Source of the DNA: Hymenobacter sublimis | Lineage (GTDB): Bacteria > Bacteroidota > Bacteroidia > Cytophagales > Hymenobacteraceae | Assembly: GCF_023101345.1 (NCBI RefSeq) | Contig: NZ_CP095848.1 | Coordinates: 3,808,001 to 3,872,000 of the forward strand | Direction of reading: 5' to 3' | Length of the DNA stretch: 64,000 bases | In this document: positions 1-7,579 of the stretch, in pieces | Layout of the letters: every line of letters begins with the position of its first letter | Numbering within the stretch: the first letter of the stretch is position 1 | Translations under genes and position numbers: made by a program | The notes under the pieces: model-generated | The model's input: only the letters and a program-made list of their open reading frames with translations | Database searches by the model: none | What the model was told of the DNA's origin: nothing

Positions 1-231
1 ATCTTTCTCTTGCCCAACCTTTTATCAAATGGGCATTTACAACCCCGCGGCCCTACCTATTGCCTTCCTACGGCATGTAAGCACAAGGCAATAATTGTAC
101 TAAATCAACAAAAAATTACAAATTAAAAATTTTCAAAGGATGCAGTTCGTACGCCCTCACTCCATCCTGAAGCTAGCTTCAGCTTTGTCTGCCCCACGTT
201 CAAGGCGCTTAGGAGTTGGGTAGTAAAAAAG
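1..231. other. AT-rich left-edge region with no gene seen
   Basis: No coding frame with believable composition is visible here. The stretch is clearly richer in A and T than the genes that follow, and it ends at a strong hairpin. It may carry the upstream region or tail of a gene outside the window, but nothing in the sequence settles that. Confidence 0.5.
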
Positions 232-272
232 CAACAAAAACGCCTTGCCGGCTTGGCAAGGCGTTTTTGTTG
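232..272. terminator. Hairpin terminator after the DUF4136 gene
   Basis: An 18-bp perfect stem (CAACAAAAACGCCTTGCC with its complement) closes a 5-nt loop, with A and T runs on both flanks. It lies just past the stop codon of the minus-strand DUF4136 gene, so it most likely ends that transcript. The A/T runs on each side mean it could work in both directions. Confidence 0.85.
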
Positions 273-296
273 GAGCAAGACACTGGCGGGGGCAGC

Positions 297-902
297 TTAT
301 TTCTTCTCTTCCACCGGGAATTTATCGAGGATGTCTTTGGCCGCTTTGGCAAACTCCTCGCCGAGGCGGGCCGGGTTGCCCACGGGGTCGGCCACGGAGC
401 CGCGCCACACTAGGTTGCGGCTGCGCGCGTCAATGATGTCCAGGATCATGGTGCCTTCGTTGTAGGTTTCGGTACGGTAGCCGGTGTTGTAGTAGGGCGA
501 GGTGTACCAGTAGCCGTAGTTGATGGGGATGAAGCGGCCCCGGTACGACATGGCGTAGGGAAAGGCGTAGTTCGCGGCCGGAGGGTTGGCTACGGTGCGC
601 TCGGCTTCCTCAATGTAGAGGTGGTAGGTCAGGTAGAAATCGGGGCGGGCGTTGCCGGTTACGGGCCGGATACCACGCTTGGCCATTTCGCTGTTGATGG
701 CGTTCTGGATGATTTCGTCGTTGAGGCTGCTTTTGTAAATGGGGTTTTGCGAGTCGGCGGACTTCACGTCGGTTTTGGCCCAGGCATAAGTGCGGTAGCG
801 GCTGAAATCGGTGCCGGGTTTCTGCTGCACGGCCACGGGCGAGGAGCAACTGCTCACGAGGCCCAGCAGGAAAAGGAAGGCTGCAAGTAGGGTAGGTTTC
901 AT
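297..902 (-). CDS. DUF4136 domain lipoprotein
   Basis: A 201-residue protein with a lipoprotein signal (MKPTLLAAFLFLLGLVSSCSS; cysteine near residue 19), so it should be exported and lipid-anchored. The body fits DUF4136: a DFSRYRTYAW opening segment, an acidic ARPDFYLTYHLYIE strand, and a C-terminal MILDIIDARSRNLVWRGS block in which the protein is described as a share of an outer-membrane layer in relatives. The molecular role of the family is not known. The gene stands alone, ATG at 902, followed by a strong hairpin. Assignment rests on motif resemblance; the lipobox is seen directly. Confidence 0.85.
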   Translation of the reverse strand: MKPTLLAAFLFLLGLVSSCSSPVAVQQKPGTDFSRYRTYAWAKTDVKSADSQNPIYKSSLNDEIIQNAINSEMAKRGIRPVTGNARPDFYLTYHLYIEEAERTVANPPAANYAFPYAMSYRGRFIPINYGYWYTSPYYNTGYRTETYNEGTMILDIIDARSRNLVWRGSVADPVGNPARLGEEFAKAAKDILDKFPVEEKK

Positions 903-1297
903 CAGGTTTTAAGTAAAAGAAGGCATAGAATCTACTGGCTATACCCTTCCGGCAGCCGGGAAGTTGCGGTGTACGCGCCGGCTAGCTCGACAGTTTCCTA
1001 TTCTAGCTCAACCGTTTAGCCGTTGGCACTTGATTGCCACGCCCATTGAAATTGGCAGCTCGAAGCCACTTACTACCCCGCATCTTGCCGGAAGCCCGGC
1101 GCTACCCCACTGGTTGCGGTACAAAGAATTTCATTGCAAGAACCTACCTGCTAACGGAAACTGAGAAGGCGCATAAGCAACCGAAAAGCAGCTGTTTCCT
1201 GAAGCTGAGCCATAACCTTTGGGCCCGAGGGCGGGTTTCTACCTACTCCCCGGCGGCACACTCGCCGGCATACATTGATCCGTCTTTCTTCTTTTCC
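903..1297. other. Intergenic region between divergent genes, no gene seen
   Basis: This 395-bp gap separates two divergently oriented genes and should hold both promoters. An open frame runs through the right part in front of the aldo/keto reductase, but its translation has no family character and the reductase has a natural ATG at 1298. No convincing TAnnTTTG promoter box was found. Confidence 0.4.
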
Positions 1298-2296
1298 ATG
1301 GAATACACTGAATTAGGCAACTCCGGAGTCCGGGTTTCGCGCATTACGTTTGGCAGCTGGGCGGCCGGCGGCTGGATGTGGGGCGGCACGGAACAGAACG
1401 ACGCCGTGGGCGCCATCCGGGCCTCCTTTGAGCTGGGCGTAACCAGCATCGACACGGCTCCTATTTACGGGCAGGGACTGAGCGAGGAAATCGTGGGCGA
1501 AGCCATCAAAACCCTACCCCGCGACCAGGTCCAGATCCTGACCAAGTTTGGCATGCGCTGGGACGAGCAGAAGGGCGACTTCGGCTTCAAAAGCAAGAAC
1601 AACCAGGGCCAGGACATTGACGTGTACAAGTACGCGGCCCCGGCCAGCATCATTCGGGAGTGCGAGGACAGCCTGCGCCGCCTCGGCACCGACTATATTG
1701 ACCTCTACCAGATTCACTGGCCCGATAAAACCACGCCCATTGCCGACACCATGGAGGCCGTGCAGCGCCTGATTGAGCAGGGCAAGGTGCGCGCCGCGGG
1801 CGTGAGCAACTATTCCGTGGCTCAAATGCAGGAGGCCGAGCAGGTAGTAAACCTGGCCTCGAACCAGGTGCCCTACAGCATGGTGCGCCGTGATATTGAG
1901 AAGGATGTGGTGCCCTACTGCCTGCAGCACAACAAGGCCATTCTGGCTTATAGCCCTATGCAGCTAGGTTTGCTAACGGGCAAAATCAAGCCCGGTCAGC
2001 ACTTCGATGCCAGCGACCTGCGCGCCACGCACCCGCTGTTCAAGCCGGAATTTGTAACCCGCGTGAATGGCTTCCTGGACAAAATCCGGCCGATGGCGGA
2101 AGGCAAAAACGCTACCTTGGGTCAGCTGGTTCTGCGCTGGACGCTGGCGCAGCCTGGCATTTCGGTGGCACTAGTAGGCGCCCGCAACGCCGAGCAGGCC
2201 GTGCAGAATGCCCACGCTATTGATGTGCAGCTTTCGCCCCAGGAAATAGACTTCATTACCCAGCAGTTGGAGCAGTTGCAGCAGCAACCAGCCTAA
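1298..2296 (+). CDS. Aldo/keto reductase
   Basis: A 332-residue cytoplasmic NADPH-dependent oxidoreductase of the aldo/keto reductase superfamily, which reduces carbonyl compounds. The catalytic tetrad can be placed as Asp52 and Tyr57 (SIDTAPIYGQG), Lys83 (LTKFGM) and His140 (DLYQIHWPD). The family's late nucleotide-binding segment is present near the C-terminus (VALVGARNAEQ). The frame is open further upstream, but ATG at 1298 gives the normal N-terminus MEYTELGNSGVRVSRITFG. It belongs to the general stress / YghZ-like branch by resemblance; the substrate cannot be told. It is followed by a terminator. Confidence 0.93.
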   Translation: MEYTELGNSGVRVSRITFGSWAAGGWMWGGTEQNDAVGAIRASFELGVTSIDTAPIYGQGLSEEIVGEAIKTLPRDQVQILTKFGMRWDEQKGDFGFKSKNNQGQDIDVYKYAAPASIIRECEDSLRRLGTDYIDLYQIHWPDKTTPIADTMEAVQRLIEQGKVRAAGVSNYSVAQMQEAEQVVNLASNQVPYSMVRRDIEKDVVPYCLQHNKAILAYSPMQLGLLTGKIKPGQHFDASDLRATHPLFKPEFVTRVNGFLDKIRPMAEGKNATLGQLVLRWTLAQPGISVALVGARNAEQAVQNAHAIDVQLSPQEIDFITQQLEQLQQQPA

Positions 2297-2319
2297 CTAT
2301 TCCGGCTTCTTACCATTGG

Positions 2320-2349
2320 AAAGCGCTGCCTTTGTGGGCAGCGCTTTTT
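2320..2349 (+). terminator. Rho-independent terminator after the aldo/keto reductase
   Basis: An 11-bp stem (AAAGCGCTGCC with its complement) and a short loop are followed by TTTTTG, about 25 nt past the reductase stop codon. Confidence 0.85.
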
Positions 2350-2420
2350 GTTTGCAACCTATTGCGCATTTCTAGCCTCTTCCCAATACCCCTTATCCAT
2401 TCCTCTTTACTATTACCTCT

Positions 2421-2858
2421 ATGCGTACAGCTTTTCTCGTAGCGTGTGTAGCCAGTCTGGGTATGCTCGGCAGTTGTCAGGACAAGGAAAGCAGCGGTAA
2501 GCCTGCCCTGACGGGCACCCGCTGGATGCTGGTGCAGGTGGAGGACACTCCCCTGTCCATCTCCAGCTACTCCGACACGTACCGCTCCTACCTACAATTC
2601 ACTGAGAATAACCGCACTGAGGGTCTAGGGCCGTGCAATTCCTTTGGCGGAACTTATACCCTGGGCGCTTCGGGAGGTACGTTGCGTATCAGTGAGCAGG
2701 CCGCTACCAGAATCAACTGCGCGGCGTTGGGCATAGAAACGCTGTATCTGAACGCGCTGCCCCGTACGGTAAGCTACGAAGTCAAAGACCGGGAGCTACG
2801 CCTTTTTGATGCGAGCAACTCCTTGAAACCCCTGCTGCTGTTCAGGGCCGCTGAATAA
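2421..2858 (+). CDS. META domain lipoprotein
   Basis: A 145-residue exported lipoprotein: signal MRTAFLVACVASLGMLGSC with the lipidated cysteine at residue 19. The rest is a META (HslJ-like) domain, recognised by the opening LTGTRWMLVQVE, the central GLGPCNSFGGTYTL element and the C-terminal RELRLFDAS strand. META domains are found in heat-shock and metal-resistance-linked envelope proteins; the exact activity is not known. A second META lipoprotein of the same mature length is at 7062-7499. It is probably transcribed alone, with terminators before and after. Confidence 0.88.
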   Translation: MRTAFLVACVASLGMLGSCQDKESSGKPALTGTRWMLVQVEDTPLSISSYSDTYRSYLQFTENNRTEGLGPCNSFGGTYTLGASGGTLRISEQAATRINCAALGIETLYLNALPRTVSYEVKDRELRLFDASNSLKPLLLFRAAE

Positions 2859-2870
2859 GCTACTACCATC

Positions 2871-2910
2871 AAAAAAGGCTACCCTCGAACTGGAGGGTAG
2901 CCTTTTTTAC
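2871..2910. terminator. Bidirectional terminator between convergent genes
   Basis: A 16-bp perfect stem (AAAAAAGGCTACCCTC with its complement) with A6 and T6 at the base lies between the META lipoprotein and the convergent thiol oxidoreductase, so it can end both transcripts. Confidence 0.9.
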
Positions 2911-2946
2911 TTTATGAGCCGAATGAAACGCTGCGGAGCGAAGCGC

Positions 2947-3648
2947 CTAGCAGTTGCTGCCGTCGAGGCCACAAGCGGCCCCGTCAGAGCCGGCGAGCTG
3001 CACCGGCTGCGGGCGCGATTCTTCCCACACTTTCTCCAGCACTTCCTGAAACAGCTCGGTGGGCTGGGCACCCGATACGGCGTACTTATCATCGAAGACA
3101 AAGTAGGGTACCCCGCGCACGCCAATCTGGCGGGCCTGGTACTCATCGTGGCGCACGTCCTGGGCAAACTGTTCGGAAGCCAGCACCTGCTCTACCTCAG
3201 CGGTGGGCAGCCCCAATTCTGAGGCTAAACGACTGAGCGTGACCGTGTCGTTGATGTCCTGGCCTTCTTCGAGGTAGGCTTTAAACAGACGCTCCTTGGC
3301 GGCATCCTGCTGGCCGTGCTGGGCGGCCAGATGCACCAGGCGGTGAGCCCGGAACGTGTTGGCCGGTACGGCCCGGTCGAAGTCGAAGGCCAAGCCTTCC
3401 TGAGCTGCCATTTGGGTCATGTTGGCACTCATTTGGCGGGCCCACGCCTCAGTATTGCCATACTTGGCGGCCAGGCGCTGGTACAGGCTCGTGGTGGGTT
3501 CGGGCTTGGCTTCCGGGTCCAGTTCGAAGCTGCGCCACTGAATTTCTACGGTGTTGGCGTGGGGAAACGTTGCCAGCGCTTTTTCCAGCCGCCGCTTGCC
3601 AATGTAGCAGAATGGGCACACAATGTCGGACCAGATTTCTATTTTCAT
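2947..3648 (-). CDS. DsbA-family (FrnE-like) thiol oxidoreductase
   Basis: A 233-residue protein of the FrnE / 2-hydroxychromene-2-carboxylate isomerase-like branch of the DsbA family. The N-terminus MKIEIWSDIVCPFCYIGKRR carries the thioredoxin-like CPFC active site at Cys11 and Cys14. The cis-proline strand is in GVRGVPYFVFDDKYAVSGAQ. There is no signal peptide, so it should act in the cytoplasm. A C-terminal cysteine pair (CGLDGSNC) resembles the extra redox site seen in some FrnE proteins. The substrate is not known. ATG at 3648. Confidence 0.9.
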   Translation of the reverse strand: MKIEIWSDIVCPFCYIGKRRLEKALATFPHANTVEIQWRSFELDPEAKPEPTTSLYQRLAAKYGNTEAWARQMSANMTQMAAQEGLAFDFDRAVPANTFRAHRLVHLAAQHGQQDAAKERLFKAYLEEGQDINDTVTLSRLASELGLPTAEVEQVLASEQFAQDVRHDEYQARQIGVRGVPYFVFDDKYAVSGAQPTELFQEVLEKVWEESRPQPVQLAGSDGAACGLDGSNC

Positions 3649-3844
3649 GTCAGCAGAATTTTACGAGTTTAGGCGGATATAAGCCGCAGGGCCGACAAAA
3701 GGTTTCGCCATTGCTACCGGCTCAGCCGGCTACGCCCGGCACACGGGTTGGAGCCGGCGCAACCACCGCCTTGGGTATTTCTGCCTGTAGTTTTTCCTAG
3801 TGCTAGCTTACCACCGCGGTTACCCGGCGGCCTAATTCTACCCG

Positions 3845-4327
3845 ATGCTTCTGCACTCTTTCGACGCGTACTTGGAGGCTGGGGGGCCCAGCTTCATGCC
3901 TACCCAAGTAGTAGTGGTACCCCCTCTGGTGCTGGAAGCCCTGGGCGGCAAAAGCACCAAGCGGGTGCTGGGCACTCTGAATGGCTACCCCGTGCGGCTG
4001 AGCCTGCTTCCCCAAACCGGCGGGGGCCGCTACCTTATGCTCAACAAAGACCTGTGCCAAGCTGCCGGGGTGCAGGTAGGGCAGCACGTGCGGCTAAGTT
4101 TGGCGCCCGACCCCGACCCGGACCGCGTAGATTTGCCCGAAGAGCTGGCCGAAGCCTTTGCCGCCTGGCCCGAGGCGGAAACCCACTTTGCGCGGCTCTC
4201 CGGGAGCATGCGCCGGGCCGTAGCCCAGCACATCAGCACGGGGCGGCAGGCGGAAACCCGGGCCCGCCGGGCCGTGGAAATGACGGAGCGCCTGGCCCGC
4301 GGGGCCCATCCTTTCCGCAAAGATTAG
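3845..4327 (+). CDS. YdeI/OmpD-associated protein with DUF1905 domain
   Basis: A 160-residue cytoplasmic protein. Residues ~5-95 fit DUF1905 (FMPTQVVVVPPLVLEALGG, then KRVLGTLNGYPVRLSL and GRYLMLNKDL). The C-terminal ~50 residues have the YdeI/OmpD-associated helical motif (RLSGSMRRAVAQHIS, then AEMTERLARG-like helix). This combination is common in Bacteroidota and its function is unclear; YdeI relatives have been linked to peptide resistance. It converges with the broken DUF2141 gene, leaving only nine bases between the stop codons. Confidence 0.85.
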   Translation: MLLHSFDAYLEAGGPSFMPTQVVVVPPLVLEALGGKSTKRVLGTLNGYPVRLSLLPQTGGGRYLMLNKDLCQAAGVQVGQHVRLSLAPDPDPDRVDLPEELAEAFAAWPEAETHFARLSGSMRRAVAQHISTGRQAETRARRAVEMTERLARGAHPFRKD

Positions 4328-4336
4328 CACTTAAGG

Positions 4337-4786
4337 TTACTTGGTCAGGGCAATGCTGACCACCTTACCCGCACCGCTGACGGTGAACTTGCAGTCGTTG
4401 AAATCGGGCGGGGCCAGGCGGGGGCGCACGTTGTTGGAAAAGGCAAAGGGCTCGGTAGGAATGCCCATGAAGTTCTTATCCAGCTTATCGTTGTTGTTGG
4501 TATCCTGGGTAATGGCCACGGCCTACTCGCCGGCGGGCAGCTCAACGGGCAAGCTTACCTGCCGCTGCCCGGCGGGCTTTACAACCCGCATAAACGCGTA
4601 GCCACCCTTGGTCAAAAACTTCTCCCGCACATTATAGAAGTAGAGCTTCACGGTAGAAGAAGTGGAAGCCAGAGCCGATACTACCACCGTTACGGAAGAA
4701 GGGCCGTCTGCCGCCAAGGTGGCCGTCGGGGCAGCTACGCCCGTGGCACAAAGGGTAGTCAGGCAGAGGTGCTGTAGTACTTGCAT
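4337..4786 (-). pseudogene. DUF2141 protein interrupted by an in-frame amber stop
   Basis: The frame encodes an exported DUF2141 protein (ATG at 4786, signal peptide ending near ATLAADGPS). A TAG codon at 4523-4525 cuts it after VSLPVELPAGE. The same frame then continues without shift into AVAITQDTNNNDKLDKNF, followed by MGIPTEPFAFSNN and a normal C-terminus, ending with TAA at 4337. Family members have a tyrosine at the broken position (PxGEYAVA), so one base change TAC/TAT to TAG explains it. It is either a recent pseudogene, a sequencing error, or a case of readthrough. The rest of the reading frame is undamaged, which argues that the lesion is young. Confidence 0.85.
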
Positions 4787-4854
4787 GGCAGAAGGTAGGC
4801 AATGAAACGATGTCAGCCCAACACCACTCGGCGTAAAATAATTACCCCGGCCCG

Positions 4855-5370
4855 TCATTTCCACTCTTCAATTCCTCTGGTTTTCAGCCCAAAAATGCCC
4901 GGTACATACGGGCAGCTACTGCCGGCCAGTTGGGGTAGCTGCGGCAGGCGGTGGCAGGCCTGGCTCAGGGAGGCGTAGTAGCTGACTTGCAAGCGGTAGT
5001 CGCCGTGCGTGGTGTTGCGCGAGTACTGCTGAATGGCAATTTGGCCGAATACGTTTTCGAGCCCCAGAAAGCCCAGGTGTCGGATGCCGGCCGCGTGGGC
5101 CCGGCGGTTCCAGTCGGTGGCGGCCCAGTGCTGATCGGCGGGTAGCATGGCCCCAAACTGCCGGGTATCGGATAGCCAGCCAAGGGTAGGGTACTGCGCC
5201 CGGTACTGCTGGTACAGCTCCAGGCCCTTGTTCAGGAGCCGACGCAGGTTAGCGCTATTGGCAAACCCGTGCCAGCGAATGAGCAGGCAGGGCACTTCGG
5301 GCAGCAGGAGTAGCTCGCCGCAGGCCTGGGAATACAGGAGCCGCTCAGCTAGAAAAGTAGGAATACGCAT
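4855..5370 (-). CDS. Hypothetical protein, distant SpoIIAA/STAS-like fold
   Basis: A 171-residue soluble protein without signal peptide; ATG at 5370. The pattern LLIRWHGFANSANLRRLL, then LGWLSDTRQFGAMLP, then ATDWNRRAHAAGIRHLGFLG alternates hydrophobic strands and amphipathic helices as in the SpoIIAA/STAS-like proteins common in Hymenobacter-type genomes. It lies next to a closer member of this family at 5520-5969 on the same strand, which supports a shared origin. No catalytic motif is visible. The fold assignment is inference. Confidence 0.7.
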   Translation of the reverse strand: MRIPTFLAERLLYSQACGELLLLPEVPCLLIRWHGFANSANLRRLLNKGLELYQQYRAQYPTLGWLSDTRQFGAMLPADQHWAATDWNRRAHAAGIRHLGFLGLENVFGQIAIQQYSRNTTHGDYRLQVSYYASLSQACHRLPQLPQLAGSSCPYVPGIFGLKTRGIEEWK

Positions 5371-5519
5371 TGAAGGGGGCGGGCCAAAGAAAGTGGCTTT
5401 GGCCCGCTACCAGGCCCCGTGTACGCCCTGGGATAAGCGCCGGCCAGGCGGCTTCGGCGAACTGGAACTTCCCGTCGGTAGGCAAACGAACTGGCTCGCC
5501 CAAGCCGGCGCGCAGGGCG

Positions 5520-5969
5520 TTAGTACTGACGCAGCCACTCGGCGGCCATGCTGCACTCTTCGAAGGTGAGCACCAGGGGCCACGAACTATGGTCCACGGA
5601 ATAATCGGTGTGCAGGCGGCCCTGGGGGTCGGGCGAGTACACCCAGGCCAGGTATTGCAGGCCGCAAGCAAACAAACGGGGTAGCACGTGCATGCTGCGC
5701 CACTCCGCCGCCGTCACGTCCATGATGGTCAGGCGGGTATTGTCATTGAGCAGCTTGTTGTACTTTCCAGCCGCCACTGTGGCCACAATCAGCTCCGCAC
5801 CCTCCAGTACGGTAGCCGCAGTTTGCCTTCCCCGCCAATCGGCATACAGCCAGTTATGGGCCGCGTTGTGGGAGAGTTGCAGCTGGGGCAGCTCCTGAAT
5901 AAGTTGCAAGGGTGAAGCGGGGGTAGCCCGGGTTTGGCCGGCAGCCAAGCCCAACGAAGAAAGGCTCAC
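5520..5969 (-). CDS. Hypothetical protein of a local SpoIIAA/STAS-like family
   Basis: About 149 residues if the GTG at 5969 is used. A TTG at 5909 would give a length closer to its paralogues (131 and 141 residues). It shares three landmarks with the proteins at 10535-10930 and 32623-33048: HNWLYADWRG, then YNKLLNDNTRLT, and a C-terminal AEWLRQY. No signal peptide or catalytic residue is obvious. Such small STAS-like proteins often act as partners in signalling, but nothing here shows which partner. The start is uncertain. Confidence 0.7.
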   Translation of the reverse strand: MSLSSLGLAAGQTRATPASPLQLIQELPQLQLSHNAAHNWLYADWRGRQTAATVLEGAELIVATVAAGKYNKLLNDNTRLTIMDVTAAEWRSMHVLPRLFACGLQYLAWVYSPDPQGRLHTDYSVDHSSWPLVLTFEECSMAAEWLRQY

Positions 5970-6171
5970 TATACGAAAAAAAATAACAGGTGAGATGCAG
6001 TCAACGCACTGATTTACAGATGGAAGAGCCTGGTTTCTGTCTCTTCACTACAGTACCAACGCGCGTTACTCTTACACCAGCCTTACCACTAAATAACAAC
6101 AATTAACCTAATTATACTACTAAGCAGTAATTATATAACCTCAGCCGTACCTCGGTTTCGGTGAAAGCCTA

Positions 6172-6987
6172 TCAGGCGTCCGGCACCAACTCGCGCACAA
6201 AGCCAACAACCAATTCTGTTACCAGTTCCGGGGCCTGGCGGTGGGGCGTGTGGCCGAGACCGGGCAAGAGGGCCGTGCGCACCGGCCCGGCTACCTGCCC
6301 GGCAATGGCAGTTACCTGCGCGGGCGTCCCGTACTCATCGGCGGTGCCCTGCACCACGAGCAGCGGGCACTGCACGCGGGGCAGGTAGTGCTCAATGTTC
6401 CAGGAGCGAAAACCGGGGGCCAGCCAGGTGTCGGTCCAGGCCCGGAACAGGCCTTCGGTGTTGGCGCCGTGGTAGCGGGCCAGGCGCTGGGGCAGCTCAG
6501 TGGTGGCGTACTGTTGCGTAGCTGCCCGGATGCCGCGCACGGTTTCTTCTTCCACAAAAACGTGGGCCCCTATCGTAATGGCCGCCGCAACCAGCGCAGG
6601 CTCGGCCGCGGCTACCAGCAGGGCCAGCGTCCCGCCGTCGGAATGGCCCAGCAGCACGGCCCGGCTAATGCCGCAAGCAGCCAACACGGCCGGAACGCTT
6701 AGCGCCTCTTCCTCCAGGTAGGCCGGGGTGCGTGGCTCCGGGCCAAACGGCGCCGACTCGCCGTAGCCGCGCCGGTCGTAGATGAGGGCGTGGCAGCCCA
6801 GAGCTACCGCCAGCTGAGCCGGCAGCTCGCGCCATAACTGAATACTACCCAGCGAATCATGCAGAAACACCAGCCAGGGCCGCGAGGCAGGGGTGGCGGC
6901 AGGTTGGCGCAAGGTGCGGCAGCGTAGGTAATGGTCGGCGAAAGGAAGAGTGAAATCGGAAACAACAAGCGGAAGCGGCACGGGCAT
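6172..6987 (-). CDS. Alpha/beta hydrolase
   Basis: A 271-residue cytoplasmic hydrolase. The oxyanion region WLVFLHDSLGSIQLW, the nucleophile elbow VLLGHSDGGTLAL (serine), and the C-terminal LLPGLGHTPHR (histidine) form the usual triad layout, and a RRGYGES strand follows the first helix. The frame opens with TTG at 7002, but ATG at 6987 gives a cleaner start. Family members include esterases and ring-cleavage product hydrolases; the substrate cannot be read from sequence. It is divergent from the META lipoprotein at 7062. Confidence 0.9.
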   Translation of the reverse strand: MPVPLPLVVSDFTLPFADHYLRCRTLRQPAATPASRPWLVFLHDSLGSIQLWRELPAQLAVALGCHALIYDRRGYGESAPFGPEPRTPAYLEEEALSVPAVLAACGISRAVLLGHSDGGTLALLVAAAEPALVAAAITIGAHVFVEEETVRGIRAATQQYATTELPQRLARYHGANTEGLFRAWTDTWLAPGFRSWNIEHYLPRVQCPLLVVQGTADEYGTPAQVTAIAGQVAGPVRTALLPGLGHTPHRQAPELVTELVVGFVRELVPDA

Positions 6988-7061
6988 GCTGCAAGTATGC
7001 AACCATTTGGCTTCTGCGGCACTCCTTGCCGTACTTCCTCCCTCTTTTTATCTTGATTCTT

Positions 7062-7499
7062 ATGCGGCGCGTTCTACCCCTGGCTTTCTTTCTGAGTAGT
7101 GCACTGCTGACTGGCTGCGCCAAAGACACGGAGCCCATGCCCGCGCCGGTGTACCTGCTGGATCAGCGCTGGGTACTCACGGGCATTGAGGGGCACGCGC
7201 CCAGCCAGCAGTCCGGCAGCAGCGCCACCGATCTGTTCCTGAGCTCCGTGGATAGCCGGAATTCGGGGCAGGCGCCCTGTAACCGATACGGCGGCAAATA
7301 CCAGCTAACGGCCGGCACGGCTCAGCTTACTTTCGGGGACCAGTTCTCAACCTACGCTGCCTGCGCCGACCAAAACCAGGAGGCGCGTTACTTCCAGCTG
7401 CTACCCCAGGTGAGGCGCTACGTCATCAGCAACGGGGAGCTTTCCCTGTATGATGCCGAGCACGCCCAACCCCTGCTGGTGTATAAGGCAGCCGAATAG
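7062..7499 (+). CDS. META domain lipoprotein, second copy
   Basis: A 145-residue lipoprotein starting at ATG 7062 (MRRVLPLAFFLSSALLTGC; cysteine near residue 19). The frame is open a little further upstream, but the start at 7062 gives a normal signal. The domain is META-like: LDQRWVLTGIEG, then QAPCNRYGGKYQLT and the closing GELSLYDAEHAQPLLVYKAA. It has the same length and the same C-terminal AAE ending as the META lipoprotein at 2421-2858, so the two are paralogues. It converges with the TolB-like gene across a perfect hairpin. Confidence 0.87.
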   Translation: MRRVLPLAFFLSSALLTGCAKDTEPMPAPVYLLDQRWVLTGIEGHAPSQQSGSSATDLFLSSVDSRNSGQAPCNRYGGKYQLTAGTAQLTFGDQFSTYAACADQNQEARYFQLLPQVRRYVISNGELSLYDAEHAQPLLVYKAAE

Positions 7500-7506
7500 G
7501 GGGCAC

Positions 7507-7576
7507 CGGCCCATAACCATCACGGAAAGTCCCATTCCAGTCCTGGAATGGGACTTTCCGTGATGGTTATGGGCCG
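7507..7576. terminator. Very long perfect hairpin between convergent genes
   Basis: Arms 7507-7539 and 7544-7576 are 33-bp perfect complements around a 4-nt spacer whose outer bases can also pair. It lies between a plus-strand and a minus-strand gene end, a few bases from each stop codon. A bidirectional terminator is the simplest reading, though it is much longer than such a job needs. Confidence 0.8.
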
Positions 7577-7579
7577 TGC

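Noticed and set aside
1034..1297. 88-codon upstream extension of the aldo/keto reductase
   Set aside because: The extension has no family counterpart; ATG at 1298 gives the standard N-terminus.
3748..4359. Plus-strand frame of 203 codons over the YdeI-like gene
   Set aside because: Composition (Pro, Gly, Arg, Ala) is that of an out-of-frame GC-rich sequence, while the other frame encodes DUF1905 and YdeI features.
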